A DNA stretch of 64,000 nt from Streptomyces xanthophaeus (lineage in GTDB: Bacteria; Actinomycetota; Actinomycetes; Streptomycetales; Streptomycetaceae), in the NCBI RefSeq assembly GCF_030440515.1, contig NZ_CP076543.1, positions 2,728,001 through 2,792,000 of the forward strand, given 5' to 3'. Position 1 is the first letter of the stretch; each line of letters begins with the position of its first letter. A program made the position numbers and the translations under genes. Positions 45,098-54,786 of this stretch are shown here, piece by piece. The notes under the pieces were generated by a model. That model ran no database searches and was not told the DNA's origin. It saw only the letters and a program-made list of their open reading frames with translations.

Positions 45098-45912
45098 ACT
45101 TTGGCCCTGTGACCGGCGGACCCGGCGGCCCGACGGTCTTCGACCCGTACACGCTGCCCTCCGACGACAACGTGAACGCGTACACCTTCTGCGTGGAGCT
45201 CAAGGGGAGCCAGTGGTTCCTGCAGAAGGGCAAGATGATCTCGTACTACGGGCACATCGAGTTCAACGGGATCGGCAACGGCCGCTTCGACCGCCTGCTG
45301 CGCAGCAGCTTCCACTCGCCGCTGCACGCCAGTGACTGGGTGGTCGCCGAGGGCTCGGGCAAGATGCTGCTGGCCGACCGGGCCTTCGACGTGAACTCGT
45401 ACGACCTGGACAAGGGCAACCTGACGATCCGGTCGGGCAATCTGCTCGCGTACCAGCCCTCGCTCGCCCTGAAGCAGTCGATCGTCCCGGGTTTCCTGAC
45501 GCTGATCGGAACCGGGAAGTTCGTGGCGGCGTCCAACGGACCGGTGGTGTTCATGGAACCGCCGCTGCGCGTGGACCCGCAGGCGCTGGTGGGCTGGGCG
45601 GACTGCCCCTCGCCGTGCCACCACTACGACCACGGTTACATGACGGGCGTGATGGGCGGACTGCGTTCGCTGACCGGCATCGGGGGGAGCTCGGGCGAGG
45701 AGCACCAGTTCGAGTTCGTCGGTGCGGGCACGGTGCTGCTCCAGTCATCGGAGATGCTGATGGCGGAGCAGGCGATCGGCGCGGTCGGCGCCGGGGCGGC
45801 CACGGGCAACGCACAGGGCGTTCCGGGGGCCGGTCAGGGTCCGATGGGGCAGCTGGGCGTGCCGCGGATGCCGGGACAGCTGGGTGATCTCCAGCGCCGC
45901 CTCGGACTGTGA
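45094..45912 (+). CDS. AIM24-family protein, third of three, with Gly/Pro tail
   Basis: 272 aa. AIM24 core at ~25-225 (FCVELKGSQWFLQKGKMISYYG; KMLLADRAFDVNSYDLD; LRVDPQALVGWADCPSPCHHYDHGY). The CPSPCHHYDH cluster could bind a metal. The C-terminal ~45 residues are Gly/Pro/Gln-rich and disordered (GVPGAGQGPMGQLGVPRMPGQLGD), absent from the other two. GTG start coupled to the preceding stop. Confidence 0.87.
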   Translation: MNFGPVTGGPGGPTVFDPYTLPSDDNVNAYTFCVELKGSQWFLQKGKMISYYGHIEFNGIGNGRFDRLLRSSFHSPLHASDWVVAEGSGKMLLADRAFDVNSYDLDKGNLTIRSGNLLAYQPSLALKQSIVPGFLTLIGTGKFVAASNGPVVFMEPPLRVDPQALVGWADCPSPCHHYDHGYMTGVMGGLRSLTGIGGSSGEEHQFEFVGAGTVLLQSSEMLMAEQAIGAVGAGAATGNAQGVPGAGQGPMGQLGVPRMPGQLGDLQRRLGL

Positions 45913-45968
45913 TCAGCCTGACCTGAGATTTTTCGTACGCAATTCAACTTTTTAGGTAGAGTTCATTC

Positions 45969-46481
45969 ATGGAGACCATGGAGACCGAGACGGCCACGCT
46001 CCCCCAGACTCCGTCTGGGGGTACCCCCTGGCTGACCGACGCCGAGCAGTGCGCCTGGCGCACCCACCTGGACGTCAGCAGGCTGCTGATGCACCAGCTG
46101 GAAAAGGATCTCCAGCCCTTCGGACTCACCAACAACGACTACGAGATCCTCGTGAACCTCTCGGAGTCGCAGGACCACCGGATGCGGATGAGCGATCTCG
46201 CGACCGCCACGCTGCAGTCCAAGAGCCGGCTGTCGCACCAGATCACCCGCATGGAGACGGCCGGCCTGGTCCGCCGGGTGAACTGCGAGTCCGACCGCCG
46301 CGGCCTGTACGCGGTGCTCACGGACGAGGGCATGGAGACCATGCGACGCGTCGCCCCGCACCACGTGGCGTCCGTCCGCAGGCACTTCATCGACCTGCTG
46401 CCGCCGGAGGCCCTGGCGGCGCTGCGCGCCTCGCTGACCCCGGTCGCGGAGCACCTGCGCGACAACCGCGGCAAGGTCTGA
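45969..46481 (+). CDS. MarR family transcriptional regulator
   Basis: 170 aa. Winged helix at ~55-125 (LTNNDYEILVNLSESQDHRMRMSDLATATLQSKSRLSHQITRMETAGLVRR in outline, wing NCESDRRGLYAVLTDEG). ATG 45969 lies six bases after -10 TAGAGT (45957-45962), so it is leaderless. Residues ~11-19 (LPQTPSGGTP) are encoded by a short palindromic element, see the repeat at 46001. Downstream of the AIM24 genes with 56 bp between. Confidence 0.88.
   Translation: METMETETATLPQTPSGGTPWLTDAEQCAWRTHLDVSRLLMHQLEKDLQPFGLTNNDYEILVNLSESQDHRMRMSDLATATLQSKSRLSHQITRMETAGLVRRVNCESDRRGLYAVLTDEGMETMRRVAPHHVASVRRHFIDLLPPEALAALRASLTPVAEHLRDNRGKV
46001..46030. repeat. Palindromic element inside the MarR N-terminus
   Basis: CCCCCAGAC-TCC-GTCTGGGGG (46001-46021), followed by TACCCCC. 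From memory this kind of CCCCCAGAC/GTCTGGGGG element recurs in many Streptomyces genomes. Here it is in frame and translated. Confidence 0.6.
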
Positions 46482-46609
46482 GGCCGGAGCCGTCCGGGCG
46501 GCGCGGGCCTCACGGGCTCGTCGCGCCCCGGACGGCCATCGGCCCGACAATGGCTGGGAACGCTCGCTGCCGGCCCTGTCCGCCGGGCCGGCCTGAGGAG
46601 GTCCAGCCT

Positions 46610-47173
46610 ATGAAGCGCAACGTGTTCGTCTCAGCAGCCGCGTCCGCGGCCCTGCTGGTCGCAGGCCCCGTGGCGACCGCCGCAGCGGTGTCCGCCGACA
46701 TGGCGGGAACCGCCCCCGTGGCCGCCGCCCGGGCCGACGTCACGGCCGAGCAGGCCCTCGCGGCCGCTCTGAAGAACTATCCGGGTGTGGTCGAGTCCCT
46801 CGACCGGGACGGCAACGTCTGGCACGTGGACGTGATCACCAAGGACGGCAAGGGCCACGCCGAGCTGGAGGTCGACGCCGCCACGGGCAAGGTCACCCGC
46901 GAGAACGTGGACACCGACGAGAACCCGGGCGAGCACAAGGGGCTGCTCGCGGCCAAGATCACCGCGGCGCAGGCCGCCAAGGCCGCCGTCGCCGCCCACC
47001 CGGGCACGACCTGGACCGTCGAATGGGACTCCGGCGACAACGGGAAGGCCCCGTACTGGCACGTCGAGGTCAAAGGCTCCGACGGCACGACCTGGGACGG
47101 CTCCGTGGACCCCACGACCGGCAAGGTCACCGCACAGGCCGACTCCGATTCGGATTCCGACTCGGACTCCTGA
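46610..47173 (+). CDS. Secreted PepSY-domain protein
   Basis: 187 aa from ATG 46610 (GAGGAGG upstream). A signal peptide (~1-27, NVFVSAAASAALLVAGPVATAAA) is followed by two PepSY domains: ~42-105 (VTAEQALAAALKNYPGVVESLDRDGNVWHVDVITKDGKGHAELEVDAATGKV in outline) and ~115-175 (ITAAQAAKAAVAAHPG, YWHVEVKGSDGTTWDGSVDPTTGKV). The C-terminus is a DS repeat. PepSY domains are often protease inhibitors or membrane-peptidase regulators; the partner is unknown. Confidence 0.88.
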   Translation: MKRNVFVSAAASAALLVAGPVATAAAVSADMAGTAPVAAARADVTAEQALAAALKNYPGVVESLDRDGNVWHVDVITKDGKGHAELEVDAATGKVTRENVDTDENPGEHKGLLAAKITAAQAAKAAVAAHPGTTWTVEWDSGDNGKAPYWHVEVKGSDGTTWDGSVDPTTGKVTAQADSDSDSDSDS

Positions 47174-47232
47174 CGCACCCGGCCGGGCCCTGGCAGCGGC
47201 GCCGCACACGCCCTGCCGGGGCCCGGCCCGGT

Positions 47233-48195
47233 CTACGCCTCCGTCAGCGTCGTCAGCAGCGCGTCCGCCGCCGCGTACGGGTCCAGCTCGCCCACGGCCA
47301 CCCTGGCGGCCAGCGCGTCCAGGTGCGCGTCGCCGTGCACGTCCGCCATCCGCGCCCGCAGCGCCGTGACGGCGATCGTCTCGACCTCCCGGGCCGCCCG
47401 GGCCGCCCGGCGCTGGGCCAGCACCCCGCGCTCGTCCATCCACGCCCGGTGCTTCTCCAGCGCCTCGACCAGCTCTTCGATGCCCTGGCCGCGGGCCGCG
47501 ACCGTCTTCACGATCGGCGGCCGCCAGTCGTCCCGGCCCCGGGCCTCGCCCAGGCCCAGCATGTGGTTCAGCTCCCGGGCGGTGGCGTCCGCTCCGTCCC
47601 GGTCGGCCTTGTTGACCACGTAGACGTCGCCGATCTCCAGGATGCCCGCCTTGGCGGCCTGGATCCCGTCCCCCATCCCGGGGGCCAGCAGCACCACCGA
47701 GGTGTCGGCCTGGGAGGCGATCTCCACCTCCGACTGCCCGACCCCGACCGTCTCGACCAGGATCACCTCGCAGCCGGCCGCGTCCAGCACCCGGATCGCC
47801 TGCGGGGCGGCCCAGGCGAGCCCGCCCAGGTGGCCGCGGGTGGCCATGGAGCGGATGTAGACCCCCGGGTCCGAGGCGTGGTCCGACATCCGCACCCGGT
47901 CGCCGAGCAGCGCCCCGCCCGAGAAGGGCGAGGAGGGGTCGACGGCGAGGACGCCGACCCGCTTGCCGGCCTTGCGGTACGCGGACACGAGCGCCGAGGT
48001 CGAGGTCGACTTGCCGACGCCCGGCGACCCCGTCAGCCCCACCACGTACGCCCCGCCCGTCAGCGGGGCCAGCGCGGCCATCACCTCGCGCAGCTGCGGG
48101 GACGCCCCCTCGACCAGCGAGATCAGCCGGGCCACCGCTCTCGGCCGGCCCTCACGGGCCTGGGCCACCAGCTGGGGGACGTCCACCGCCGTCAT
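47233..48195 (-). CDS. meaB: MeaB-type GTPase chaperone of acyl-CoA mutase
   Basis: 320 aa from ATG 48195 (AGGAG upstream). G3E-type GTPase: Walker A GLTGSPGVGKST (~48-60), DPSSPFSGGALLGDRVRM, ETVGVGQSE, and the specificity motif NKAD. MeaB/ArgK proteins protect and reload B12-dependent mutases; the candidates here are methylmalonyl-CoA mutase (elsewhere) and possibly IcmA. 80 bp downstream of the thiolase gene on the same strand, and opposite a methylmalonyl-CoA epimerase. Confidence 0.93.
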   Translation of the reverse strand: MTAVDVPQLVAQAREGRPRAVARLISLVEGASPQLREVMAALAPLTGGAYVVGLTGSPGVGKSTSTSALVSAYRKAGKRVGVLAVDPSSPFSGGALLGDRVRMSDHASDPGVYIRSMATRGHLGGLAWAAPQAIRVLDAAGCEVILVETVGVGQSEVEIASQADTSVVLLAPGMGDGIQAAKAGILEIGDVYVVNKADRDGADATARELNHMLGLGEARGRDDWRPPIVKTVAARGQGIEELVEALEKHRAWMDERGVLAQRRAARAAREVETIAVTALRARMADVHGDAHLDALAARVAVGELDPYAAADALLTTLTEA

Positions 48196-48275
48196 CTGTG
48201 CTGCGCTCCTCGGTTCTCGTACGGGTACGTGCGAGCCGCCGGCCCCCTCGCCGGGGCCCGGCGGCCTTGCGCCGC

Positions 48276-49475
48276 TTACTTGGCGACGCGGACGATCAGC
48301 GCGTCGCCCTGGCCGCCGCCGCCGCACAGCGCGGCCGCGCCGACGCCGCCGCCACGGCGCTTCAGCTCCAGCGCCAGGTGCAGCACCACACGGGCTCCGG
48401 ACATGCCGATCGGGTGCCCCAGGGCAATGGCGCCACCGTTGACGTTCACCTTTTCCGGGGTCACGCCGAGGTCCTTCATTGACTGCACGGCGACCGCCGC
48501 GAAGGCCTCGTTGATCTCGATGAGGTCCAGGTCGGAGACCTGGAGGCCCTCCTTCTTCAGGGCGTGCAGGATGGCGTTCGACGGCTGCGACTGGAGCGAG
48601 TTGTCGGGGCCAGCCACGTTGCCGTGGGCGCCGATCTCGGCGATCCACTCCAGGCCGAGCTCCTCCGCCTTCGCCTTGCTCATCACGACCACGGCGGCGG
48701 CGCCGTCGCTGATCTGGGAGGAGGTGCCGGCGGTGATCGTGCCGTCCTTGGCGAAGGCCGGACGCAGCTTGCCGAGGGACTCCACCGTGGTCTCGGGGCG
48801 GATGCCCTCGTCGGTCGAGAAGATCACCGGGTCGCCCTTGCGCTGCGGGATCTCCACGGGGACGATCTCGGCCTCGAAGACGCCGTTCTTCTGCGCGGCC
48901 GCGGCCCGCTGGTGCGAGGAGGCGGCGAACTCGTCCTGCGGGGCGCGCTCGATGCCCAGGCGGGTGTTGTGCTTCTCGGTGGACTCGCCCATCGCGATGT
49001 TCTCGAAGGCGTCGGTGAGGCCGTCGTAGGCCATCGCGTCCAGCATCTCGACGGCGCCGTACTTGAAGCCCTCACGCGACTTGGACAGCAGGTGCGGGGC
49101 GTTGGTCATGGACTCCTGACCACCCGCGACCACGATGTCGAACTCCCCGGCGCGGATCAGCTGGTCGGCCAGCGCGATCGCGTCCAGGCCCGAGAGGCAC
49201 ACCTTGTTGATCGTGAGCGCCGGCACGTTCATCGGGATGCCGGCCTTGACCGCGGCCTGGCGGGCGGGGATCTGGCCCGCACCGGCCTGCAGCACCTGGC
49301 CCATGATCACGTACTGCACCTGGTCGCCGGAGATCCCGGCCCGGTCCAGCGCGGACTTGATGGCGAAGCCACCGAGGTCGGCACCCGAGAAGGACTTCAG
49401 CGAGCCGAGCAGGCGCCCCATGGGCGTGCGGGCCCCGGCGACGATCACAGAAGTGGTGTTGTTCGATCCGGACAT
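48276..49475 (-). CDS. Acetyl-CoA C-acetyltransferase (thiolase)
   Basis: 399 aa. Condenses or cleaves acetoacetyl-CoA. Active-site C93 ([12 protein letters not shown]), GHPIG with the catalytic histidine near the C-terminus, and the second cysteine in [12 protein letters not shown]. The CLSG form replaces the more common CxSG but keeps the nucleophile. ATG 49475 follows AAGGGGCTG. Divergent from the epimerase gene with 135 bp between; meaB follows. Confidence 0.93.
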   Translation of the reverse strand: MSGSNNTTSVIVAGARTPMGRLLGSLKSFSGADLGGFAIKSALDRAGISGDQVQYVIMGQVLQAGAGQIPARQAAVKAGIPMNVPALTINKVCLSGLDAIALADQLIRAGEFDIVVAGGQESMTNAPHLLSKSREGFKYGAVEMLDAMAYDGLTDAFENIAMGESTEKHNTRLGIERAPQDEFAASSHQRAAAAQKNGVFEAEIVPVEIPQRKGDPVIFSTDEGIRPETTVESLGKLRPAFAKDGTITAGTSSQISDGAAAVVVMSKAKAEELGLEWIAEIGAHGNVAGPDNSLQSQPSNAILHALKKEGLQVSDLDLIEINEAFAAVAVQSMKDLGVTPEKVNVNGGAIALGHPIGMSGARVVLHLALELKRRGGGVGAAALCGGGGQGDALIVRVAK

Positions 49476-49610
49476 GAGGCACAGCCCCTTGGATGAGGAG
49501 TGAACGAGGGTTTACGTGAATGTACTGGGCGGTACCGCAGCGGTCACCGGGCTGCCGGTGTGATCGCGCGCACGTTGCGTGACCGCCCCCTTCGGCGGTG
49601 CACTGTCACC

Positions 49611-50039
49611 ATGCTGACAAGAATCGACCACATCGGGATCGCCTGCTTCGACCTGGACAAGACTGTCGAGTTCTACCGTGCCACGTACGGCTTCGAGGTG
49701 TTCCACTCCGAGGTCAACGAGGAGCAGGGTGTCCGCGAGGCCATGTTGAAGATCAACGAGACGTCCGACGGCGGCGCCTCCTACCTCCAGCTCCTGGAGC
49801 CCACCCGCGAGGACTCCGCCGTCGGCAAATGGCTGGCCAAGAACGGCGAGGGCGTCCACCACATCGCCTTCGGCACCGAGGACGTCCAGGGAGACTCCGA
49901 GGCCATCCGCGGCAAGGGCGTCCGCGTCCTCTACGACCAGCCCCGCACCGGCTCCATGGGCTCCTCCATCACCTTCCTGCACCCCAAGGACTGCCACGGC
50001 GTTCTCACCGAACTGGTCACCTCGAACCCCGAGCACTGA
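49611..50039 (+). CDS. mce: Methylmalonyl-CoA epimerase
   Basis: 142 aa, a two-module glyoxalase/VOC fold. MLTRIDHIGIACFDLDKTVEFY with metal ligand H7; SYLQLLEP, HHIAFGTEDV and LTELVTS supply the remaining ligand positions (Gln, His, Glu). It interconverts (2R)- and (2S)-methylmalonyl-CoA. ATG 49611 has no ribosome binding site and may be leaderless. Its placement opposite thiolase-meaB fits a propionyl/acyl-CoA function. Confidence 0.94.
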   Translation: MLTRIDHIGIACFDLDKTVEFYRATYGFEVFHSEVNEEQGVREAMLKINETSDGGASYLQLLEPTREDSAVGKWLAKNGEGVHHIAFGTEDVQGDSEAIRGKGVRVLYDQPRTGSMGSSITFLHPKDCHGVLTELVTSNPEH

Positions 50040-50070
50040 CGGATCACTGATGGCGCGATTCCCCGGCCGG

Positions 50071-50076
50071 TAGAGT
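50071..50076 (+). promoter_or_regulatory. Probable scy -10 element TAGAGT
   Basis: TAGAGT fits the Streptomyces -10 consensus; it leaves a ~150-nt leader before the likely scy start. Confidence 0.4.
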
Positions 50077-50229
50077 GGCCATGGCTCGGCCGGGGTTCGG
50101 TGCGGAAACGGGGTCGGGGCCTGTCACCCCTGCCCGTATCTGACACCATTCCCCCGGGGGCGTCGTTCAGCGGGCGAGCGATGCTCATTGGGAGTGAGCT
50201 TGCGACCAGGGGACGGATGGGACCGCGCT

Positions 50230-53200
50230 GTGCGGGGCTACGAAAGCCAGGAGAGCCATCAGGCCGAAGCCGACCATCTCTCGCGCTTCGAGGCCGAGAT
50301 GGAGCGGCTGAAGAAGGAGCGCGGGAAGGCCGTCCAGCACGCCGAGGACCTGGGATACCAGGTCGAGGTGCTGCGCGCCAAGCTGCACGAGGTACGGCGC
50401 GCTCTGGCGTCCCGCCCCGCCTACGACGGCGCGGACATGGGATACCAGGCGGAGCAGCTGCTCCGCAATGCCCAGATCCAGGCCGACCAGATGCGCTCGG
50501 ACGCCGAGCGCGAGCTTCGTGACGCCCGGGCCCAGACCCAGCGCATCCTCCAGGAGCACGCCGAGCACCAGGCGCGCCTCCAGGCCGAGCTGCACGCCGA
50601 GGCCGTCAACCGTCGCCAGCGCCTGGACCAGGAGCTGGGCGAGCGGCGCCAGACCGTCGAGGCCCACGTCAACGAGAACGTGGCCTGGGCCGAGCAGTTG
50701 CGCGCCCGTACCGAGGCCCAGGCGCGCCGCCTCATGGAGGAGTCCCGCGCCGAGGCCGAGCAGTCCCTGAACGCCGCCCGCGCCGAAGCCGCCCGCGTCG
50801 CCGAGGAGACCCGGCGCCGGATGGCCGCGGACGCGGAGGCCGCCCGCGCGGAGGCCGAGGCCACCCTGCTGCGTGCCCGCAAGGAGGCCGAGCGGCTGCT
50901 GACCGCCGCCTCCTCGCAGGCCCAGGAGGCCAGCGAGCACGCGGAGCGGCTGCGCTCCACCACCACGGCCGAGGCCGAGCACACCCGCCAGCAGACCCTG
51001 GATCTGGGCCGGCTCGCCGAATCCCGCGTGCAGGAAGCCGATTCCGCGCTGCGCGAGGCCCGTACCGAGGCGGAGAAGCTCCTCGCGGACGCGAAGGAGA
51101 GCGCCACCCGGCAGCTGACGTCGGCGGAGTCCGTCAACGAGCAGCGCACCCGCACCGCCAAGGAGCAGGTCGCCCGGCTGGTCGGCGAGGCCACCAAGGA
51201 GGCCGAGGCCCTCAAGGCGGAGGCCGAGCAGGTCCTGGCCGATGCCCGCGCGGACGCCGAACGGCAGCGCACCGAGGCCGGCGAGCAGGCCCGTACGGCC
51301 GCGGCCGAGGACATGGCGGCGCAGCTGGCGAAGGCCGCCCGCACCGCCGAGGACGTACTGAACAAGGCCTCGGAGGACGCCCGGGCCACCACCCGGGCCG
51401 CGTCCGAGGAGGCCGAGCGGATCCGCCGCGAGGCCGAGACCGAGGCCGACCGGCTGCGCCTGCAGGCGGCGGCCACGGCCGACGAGCTCAAGGGCGCGGC
51501 GAAGGACGACACCGAGGAGTACCGGGCCCGCACGGTCGAGCTCCAGTCGGAGGCCCGCCGGCTGCGCGGCGAGGCCGAGCAGCTGCGCGCCGAGGCCGTC
51601 GCCGAGGGCGAGCGGATCCGCGGCGAGGCCCGCCGCGAGGCCGTCCAGCAGATCGAGGAGGCGGCCCGGACCGCCGAGGAGCTGCTCGGCAAGGCCAAGG
51701 CGGACGCGGACGAGCTGCGCGGCGGCGCGACCGCCGAGAGCGAGCGGGTGCGTGCCGAGGCCGTGGAGCGGGCCGGCACGCTGCGCAAGCAGGCCGAGGA
51801 GACCCTGGAGCGGACCCGCGGCGAGGCCGAGCGGCTGCGCGCCGAGGCCGAGGAGCAGGCCGAGGGCGTACGGGCCGAGGCGGACGCGGCGGCCGCCGCC
51901 CGGCGCCAGGAGACCGAGCAGGCCCTGGCCGCCAAGCGGGCGGAGGCCGACGAGGAGCTCGTACGGCTGCACACGGAGGCCGAGAGCCGGCTGACGACGG
52001 CCGAGCAGACGCTGCGTGACGCCCGCGGTGCGGCGGAGAACATCCGCCGGGAGACCACTGAGGAGAACGACCGGCTGCGCGCCGAGTCGGCGGAGCGGAT
52101 CCGCGCCCTGCAGACGCAGGCGGAGACCGAGGCCGAGCAGCTGCGCACGGAGGCGGCGCAGGACGCCGGCCGGGTGCGTGCCGAGGCCGAGCAGGTCGCC
52201 GTACGGCTGCGCAGCGAGGCGGAGTCCGAGGCCGAGCGGGTGCGCTCCGAGGCCCAGGAGACCGCGGACCGGCTGCGCGCGGAGGCGAAGGCCGCCGCCG
52301 AGCGGGTCGCCGAGGAGGCCGCGGAGGCGCTGGCCGCCGCGCAGGAGGAGGCCGCCCGGCGCCGCAGGGAGTCCGAGGAGACCCTGGCGTCGGCACGGAC
52401 CGACGCGGACAACGAGCGGGCCCAGGCCCGCGAGCAGAGCGAGGAACTGCTGGCGCAGGCCCGCAAGCGCTCCGAGGAGGCACAGGCCGAGGCGGTCTGG
52501 CTGACGGAGGAGGCCGAGCGGCGCGCGTCGGAGGTCGTGTCCGCGGCGGAGGCCACCGCACAGCAGGTACGGGACTCCGTGGCCGGGCTGCACGAGCAGG
52601 CCGAGGAGGAGATCGCCGGGCTGCGCAACGCCGCCGAGCACGCGGCGGAGCGTACGAGGACGGAGGCCGAGGAAGAGGCCGGCCGGGTCCGCGGCGATGC
52701 CTACGCCGAACGGGAGCGGGCCACCGAGGACGCCAACCGGGTCCGCAGCGAGGCGCGGGCCGAGACGGACGCGGCGAAGGCGCTGGCCGAGCGTACGGTC
52801 GGCGAGGCCATCGCCGAGGCGGAGCAGCTGCGCAGCGACACCGCCGAGTACGCGCAGCGCGTGCGTACGGAGGCCACGGATGCGCTGGCCGCCTCCGAGC
52901 GGGACGCGGCCCGGACCCGGGCCGACGCCCGGGACGACGCGAACCGCATCCGCGGCGAGGCGGCGGAGTCCCTGGAATCCGCCCGCGCCGAAGGTGCCCG
53001 GATCACGGCCGAGGCGACCGCGGAGGCCGAGCGGCTCACCGAGGAGACCCGCGCCGCGAACGCGGCCACCGTCGGCGACGCCGAGGCGGAGGCCGCGCGG
53101 ATCACCGCCGAGGCGGCCGACGCCGCCGAGGCCACCCGCACCGAGGCCGCGAACACCCTGGACGAGGCACGGGCCGAGGGCAACCGGCTGCGTACCGAGG

Positions 53201-54786
53201 CCGCGGAGCAGGTCGACCGGCTCATCTCCGAGGCCGCCGCGGAGGCCGACCGGCTCACCGACGAGACCCGCGCCGCGAACGCCGCCACCGTCGGCGAGGC
53301 GACGCTGGAGGCCGAGCGGCTCACCACCGCGGCGACCCGGCTCAAGGCGCAGGCGGCCGAGACGCTGGCGAGCGCCGAGCGCGACGCCGCGCGGATCATG
53401 GTCGACTCGCGTGCCGAGGGCGACCGTCTGATCGACGAGACCCGTGTGGCCAACGAGGCCACCGTCGGCGAGGCCGCGGCGGAGGCCGACCGGGTGCGCG
53501 CCGAGGCGGCCCGGGTGCTGGACGAGGCCCGCGCGGAGGGCGGCCGGATCATCGGCGAGGCCACCGCGGAGGCCGAGCGGGTCACGGTCGCGGCGAACGA
53601 GACCCTGGCGGGCGCCGAGCGCGACGCGGAGCAGACGCTGGACGAGGCGCGCGCCGAGGCGAACCGGCTGCGCAGCGAGGCGGCCGAGCAGGCGGACCGG
53701 CTCATCACCGAGGCCGTATCCGAGACGGAGAAGCTCACCGAGCAGACCCGCAAGGACAACGAGCGCACGGTCGGCGAAGCGGCCGGCGAGGCCGAGCGGC
53801 TGCGCGCGGACGCGTCGGAGGCGCTGTCGTCGGCGCAGGAGCACGCGACCCGCACCCGGTCGGAGGCCGAGCGGGTCAAGGCACAGGCGGCGGCCGAGGC
53901 GGAGCGCGTCCGCGGCGAGGCCCGTACCGAGTCCGAGCGGCTGCTGGACGAGGCCCGTGAGGCGGCCAACAAGCGCCGCAGCGAGGCCGCGGAGCAGGTC
54001 GACCGGCTCATCACGGAGGCCTCGGCGGAAGCCGAGAAGCTCACGGCCGATGCGCAGAAGAAGGCCCTCGCCGCCACCACGGCGGCCGAGGAGCAGGCCG
54101 ACGCGATGGTCGACGCGGCCCGCAAGGAGGCCGTGCGGATCACCTCGGAGGCGACCGTCGAGGGCAACTCCCTGGTGGAGAAGGCCCGTACGGACGCGGA
54201 CGAGCTGCTGGTCGGCGCGCGCACGGATGCCGCTGCCATAAGGGAACGGGCGGAGGAGCTGCGCGGCCGCGTCGAGGGCGAGGTCGAGGAGCTGCACGAG
54301 CGGGCCCGCCGGGAGTCGGCCGAACAGATGAAGTCGGCCGGCGAGCGCGTGGACAAGCTGGTGCGTGCGGCGACGGAGCAGAGCGTCGAGGCCGAGGCGA
54401 AGGCCAAGGAGCTGGTGTCCGACGCGAGCAGCGAGGCGAGCAAGGTGCGCATCGCGGCGGTCCGCAAGGCGGAGGCGCTCCTCAAGGAGGCCGAGCAGAA
54501 GAAGGCGGAGCTGGCCCGGGAGGCCGAGAGCGCGCTCGCGCAGGCCAAGGCGGAGGCGGAGCAGCTCGTCGAGGAGGGCCGCCGTGAGCTGGAGGTCCTG
54601 GTGCGCCGTCGCGAGGACATTCAGGCGGAGATCTCCCGTGTCCAGGACGTTCTTGAGGCGTTGGAATCATTCGAGGCGCCTTCGGGCGGCGGAAAGCCGA
54701 CGGTCGGCGGCCAGGGTGCGGGGGGCGTGAAGGCCGGCGTGACTGCGGGATCCACTCGTTCGGGTGGCAAGGCGTCGGAGGGGTAG
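50230..54786 (+). CDS. scy: Scy, long coiled-coil tip organiser
   Basis: 1518 aa from GTG 50230 (VRGYESQES, the start I recall for Scy); TTG 50188, GTG 50194 and TTG 50200 upstream are also possible. After an N-terminal segment (RFEAEMERLKKERGKAVQHAEDLGYQVEVLRAKLHE), nearly the whole protein is Ala/Glu/Arg coiled coil without proline, including repeats such as ETRAANAATVG, until ~1480, where a Gly/Ser tail begins (APSGGGKPTVGGQG). Scy forms the scaffold with DivIVA and FilP that sets hyphal tip number. It is longer than the ~1326 aa I recall for S. coelicolor. filP follows. Confidence 0.93.
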   Translation: MRGYESQESHQAEADHLSRFEAEMERLKKERGKAVQHAEDLGYQVEVLRAKLHEVRRALASRPAYDGADMGYQAEQLLRNAQIQADQMRSDAERELRDARAQTQRILQEHAEHQARLQAELHAEAVNRRQRLDQELGERRQTVEAHVNENVAWAEQLRARTEAQARRLMEESRAEAEQSLNAARAEAARVAEETRRRMAADAEAARAEAEATLLRARKEAERLLTAASSQAQEASEHAERLRSTTTAEAEHTRQQTLDLGRLAESRVQEADSALREARTEAEKLLADAKESATRQLTSAESVNEQRTRTAKEQVARLVGEATKEAEALKAEAEQVLADARADAERQRTEAGEQARTAAAEDMAAQLAKAARTAEDVLNKASEDARATTRAASEEAERIRREAETEADRLRLQAAATADELKGAAKDDTEEYRARTVELQSEARRLRGEAEQLRAEAVAEGERIRGEARREAVQQIEEAARTAEELLGKAKADADELRGGATAESERVRAEAVERAGTLRKQAEETLERTRGEAERLRAEAEEQAEGVRAEADAAAAARRQETEQALAAKRAEADEELVRLHTEAESRLTTAEQTLRDARGAAENIRRETTEENDRLRAESAERIRALQTQAETEAEQLRTEAAQDAGRVRAEAEQVAVRLRSEAESEAERVRSEAQETADRLRAEAKAAAERVAEEAAEALAAAQEEAARRRRESEETLASARTDADNERAQAREQSEELLAQARKRSEEAQAEAVWLTEEAERRASEVVSAAEATAQQVRDSVAGLHEQAEEEIAGLRNAAEHAAERTRTEAEEEAGRVRGDAYAERERATEDANRVRSEARAETDAAKALAERTVGEAIAEAEQLRSDTAEYAQRVRTEATDALAASERDAARTRADARDDANRIRGEAAESLESARAEGARITAEATAEAERLTEETRAANAATVGDAEAEAARITAEAADAAEATRTEAANTLDEARAEGNRLRTEAAEQVDRLISEAAAEADRLTDETRAANAATVGEATLEAERLTTAATRLKAQAAETLASAERDAARIMVDSRAEGDRLIDETRVANEATVGEAAAEADRVRAEAARVLDEARAEGGRIIGEATAEAERVTVAANETLAGAERDAEQTLDEARAEANRLRSEAAEQADRLITEAVSETEKLTEQTRKDNERTVGEAAGEAERLRADASEALSSAQEHATRTRSEAERVKAQAAAEAERVRGEARTESERLLDEAREAANKRRSEAAEQVDRLITEASAEAEKLTADAQKKALAATTAAEEQADAMVDAARKEAVRITSEATVEGNSLVEKARTDADELLVGARTDAAAIRERAEELRGRVEGEVEELHERARRESAEQMKSAGERVDKLVRAATEQSVEAEAKAKELVSDASSEASKVRIAAVRKAEALLKEAEQKKAELAREAESALAQAKAEAEQLVEEGRRELEVLVRRREDIQAEISRVQDVLEALESFEAPSGGGKPTVGGQGAGGVKAGVTAGSTRSGGKASEG

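Noticed and set aside
50185..54297. 1370-codon open frame antisense to scy
   Set aside because: A GC-bias shadow: scy uses a strict coiled-coil codon pattern that opens the opposite frame. The antisense product is Leu/Gly/Arg-rich without domains or start signals.
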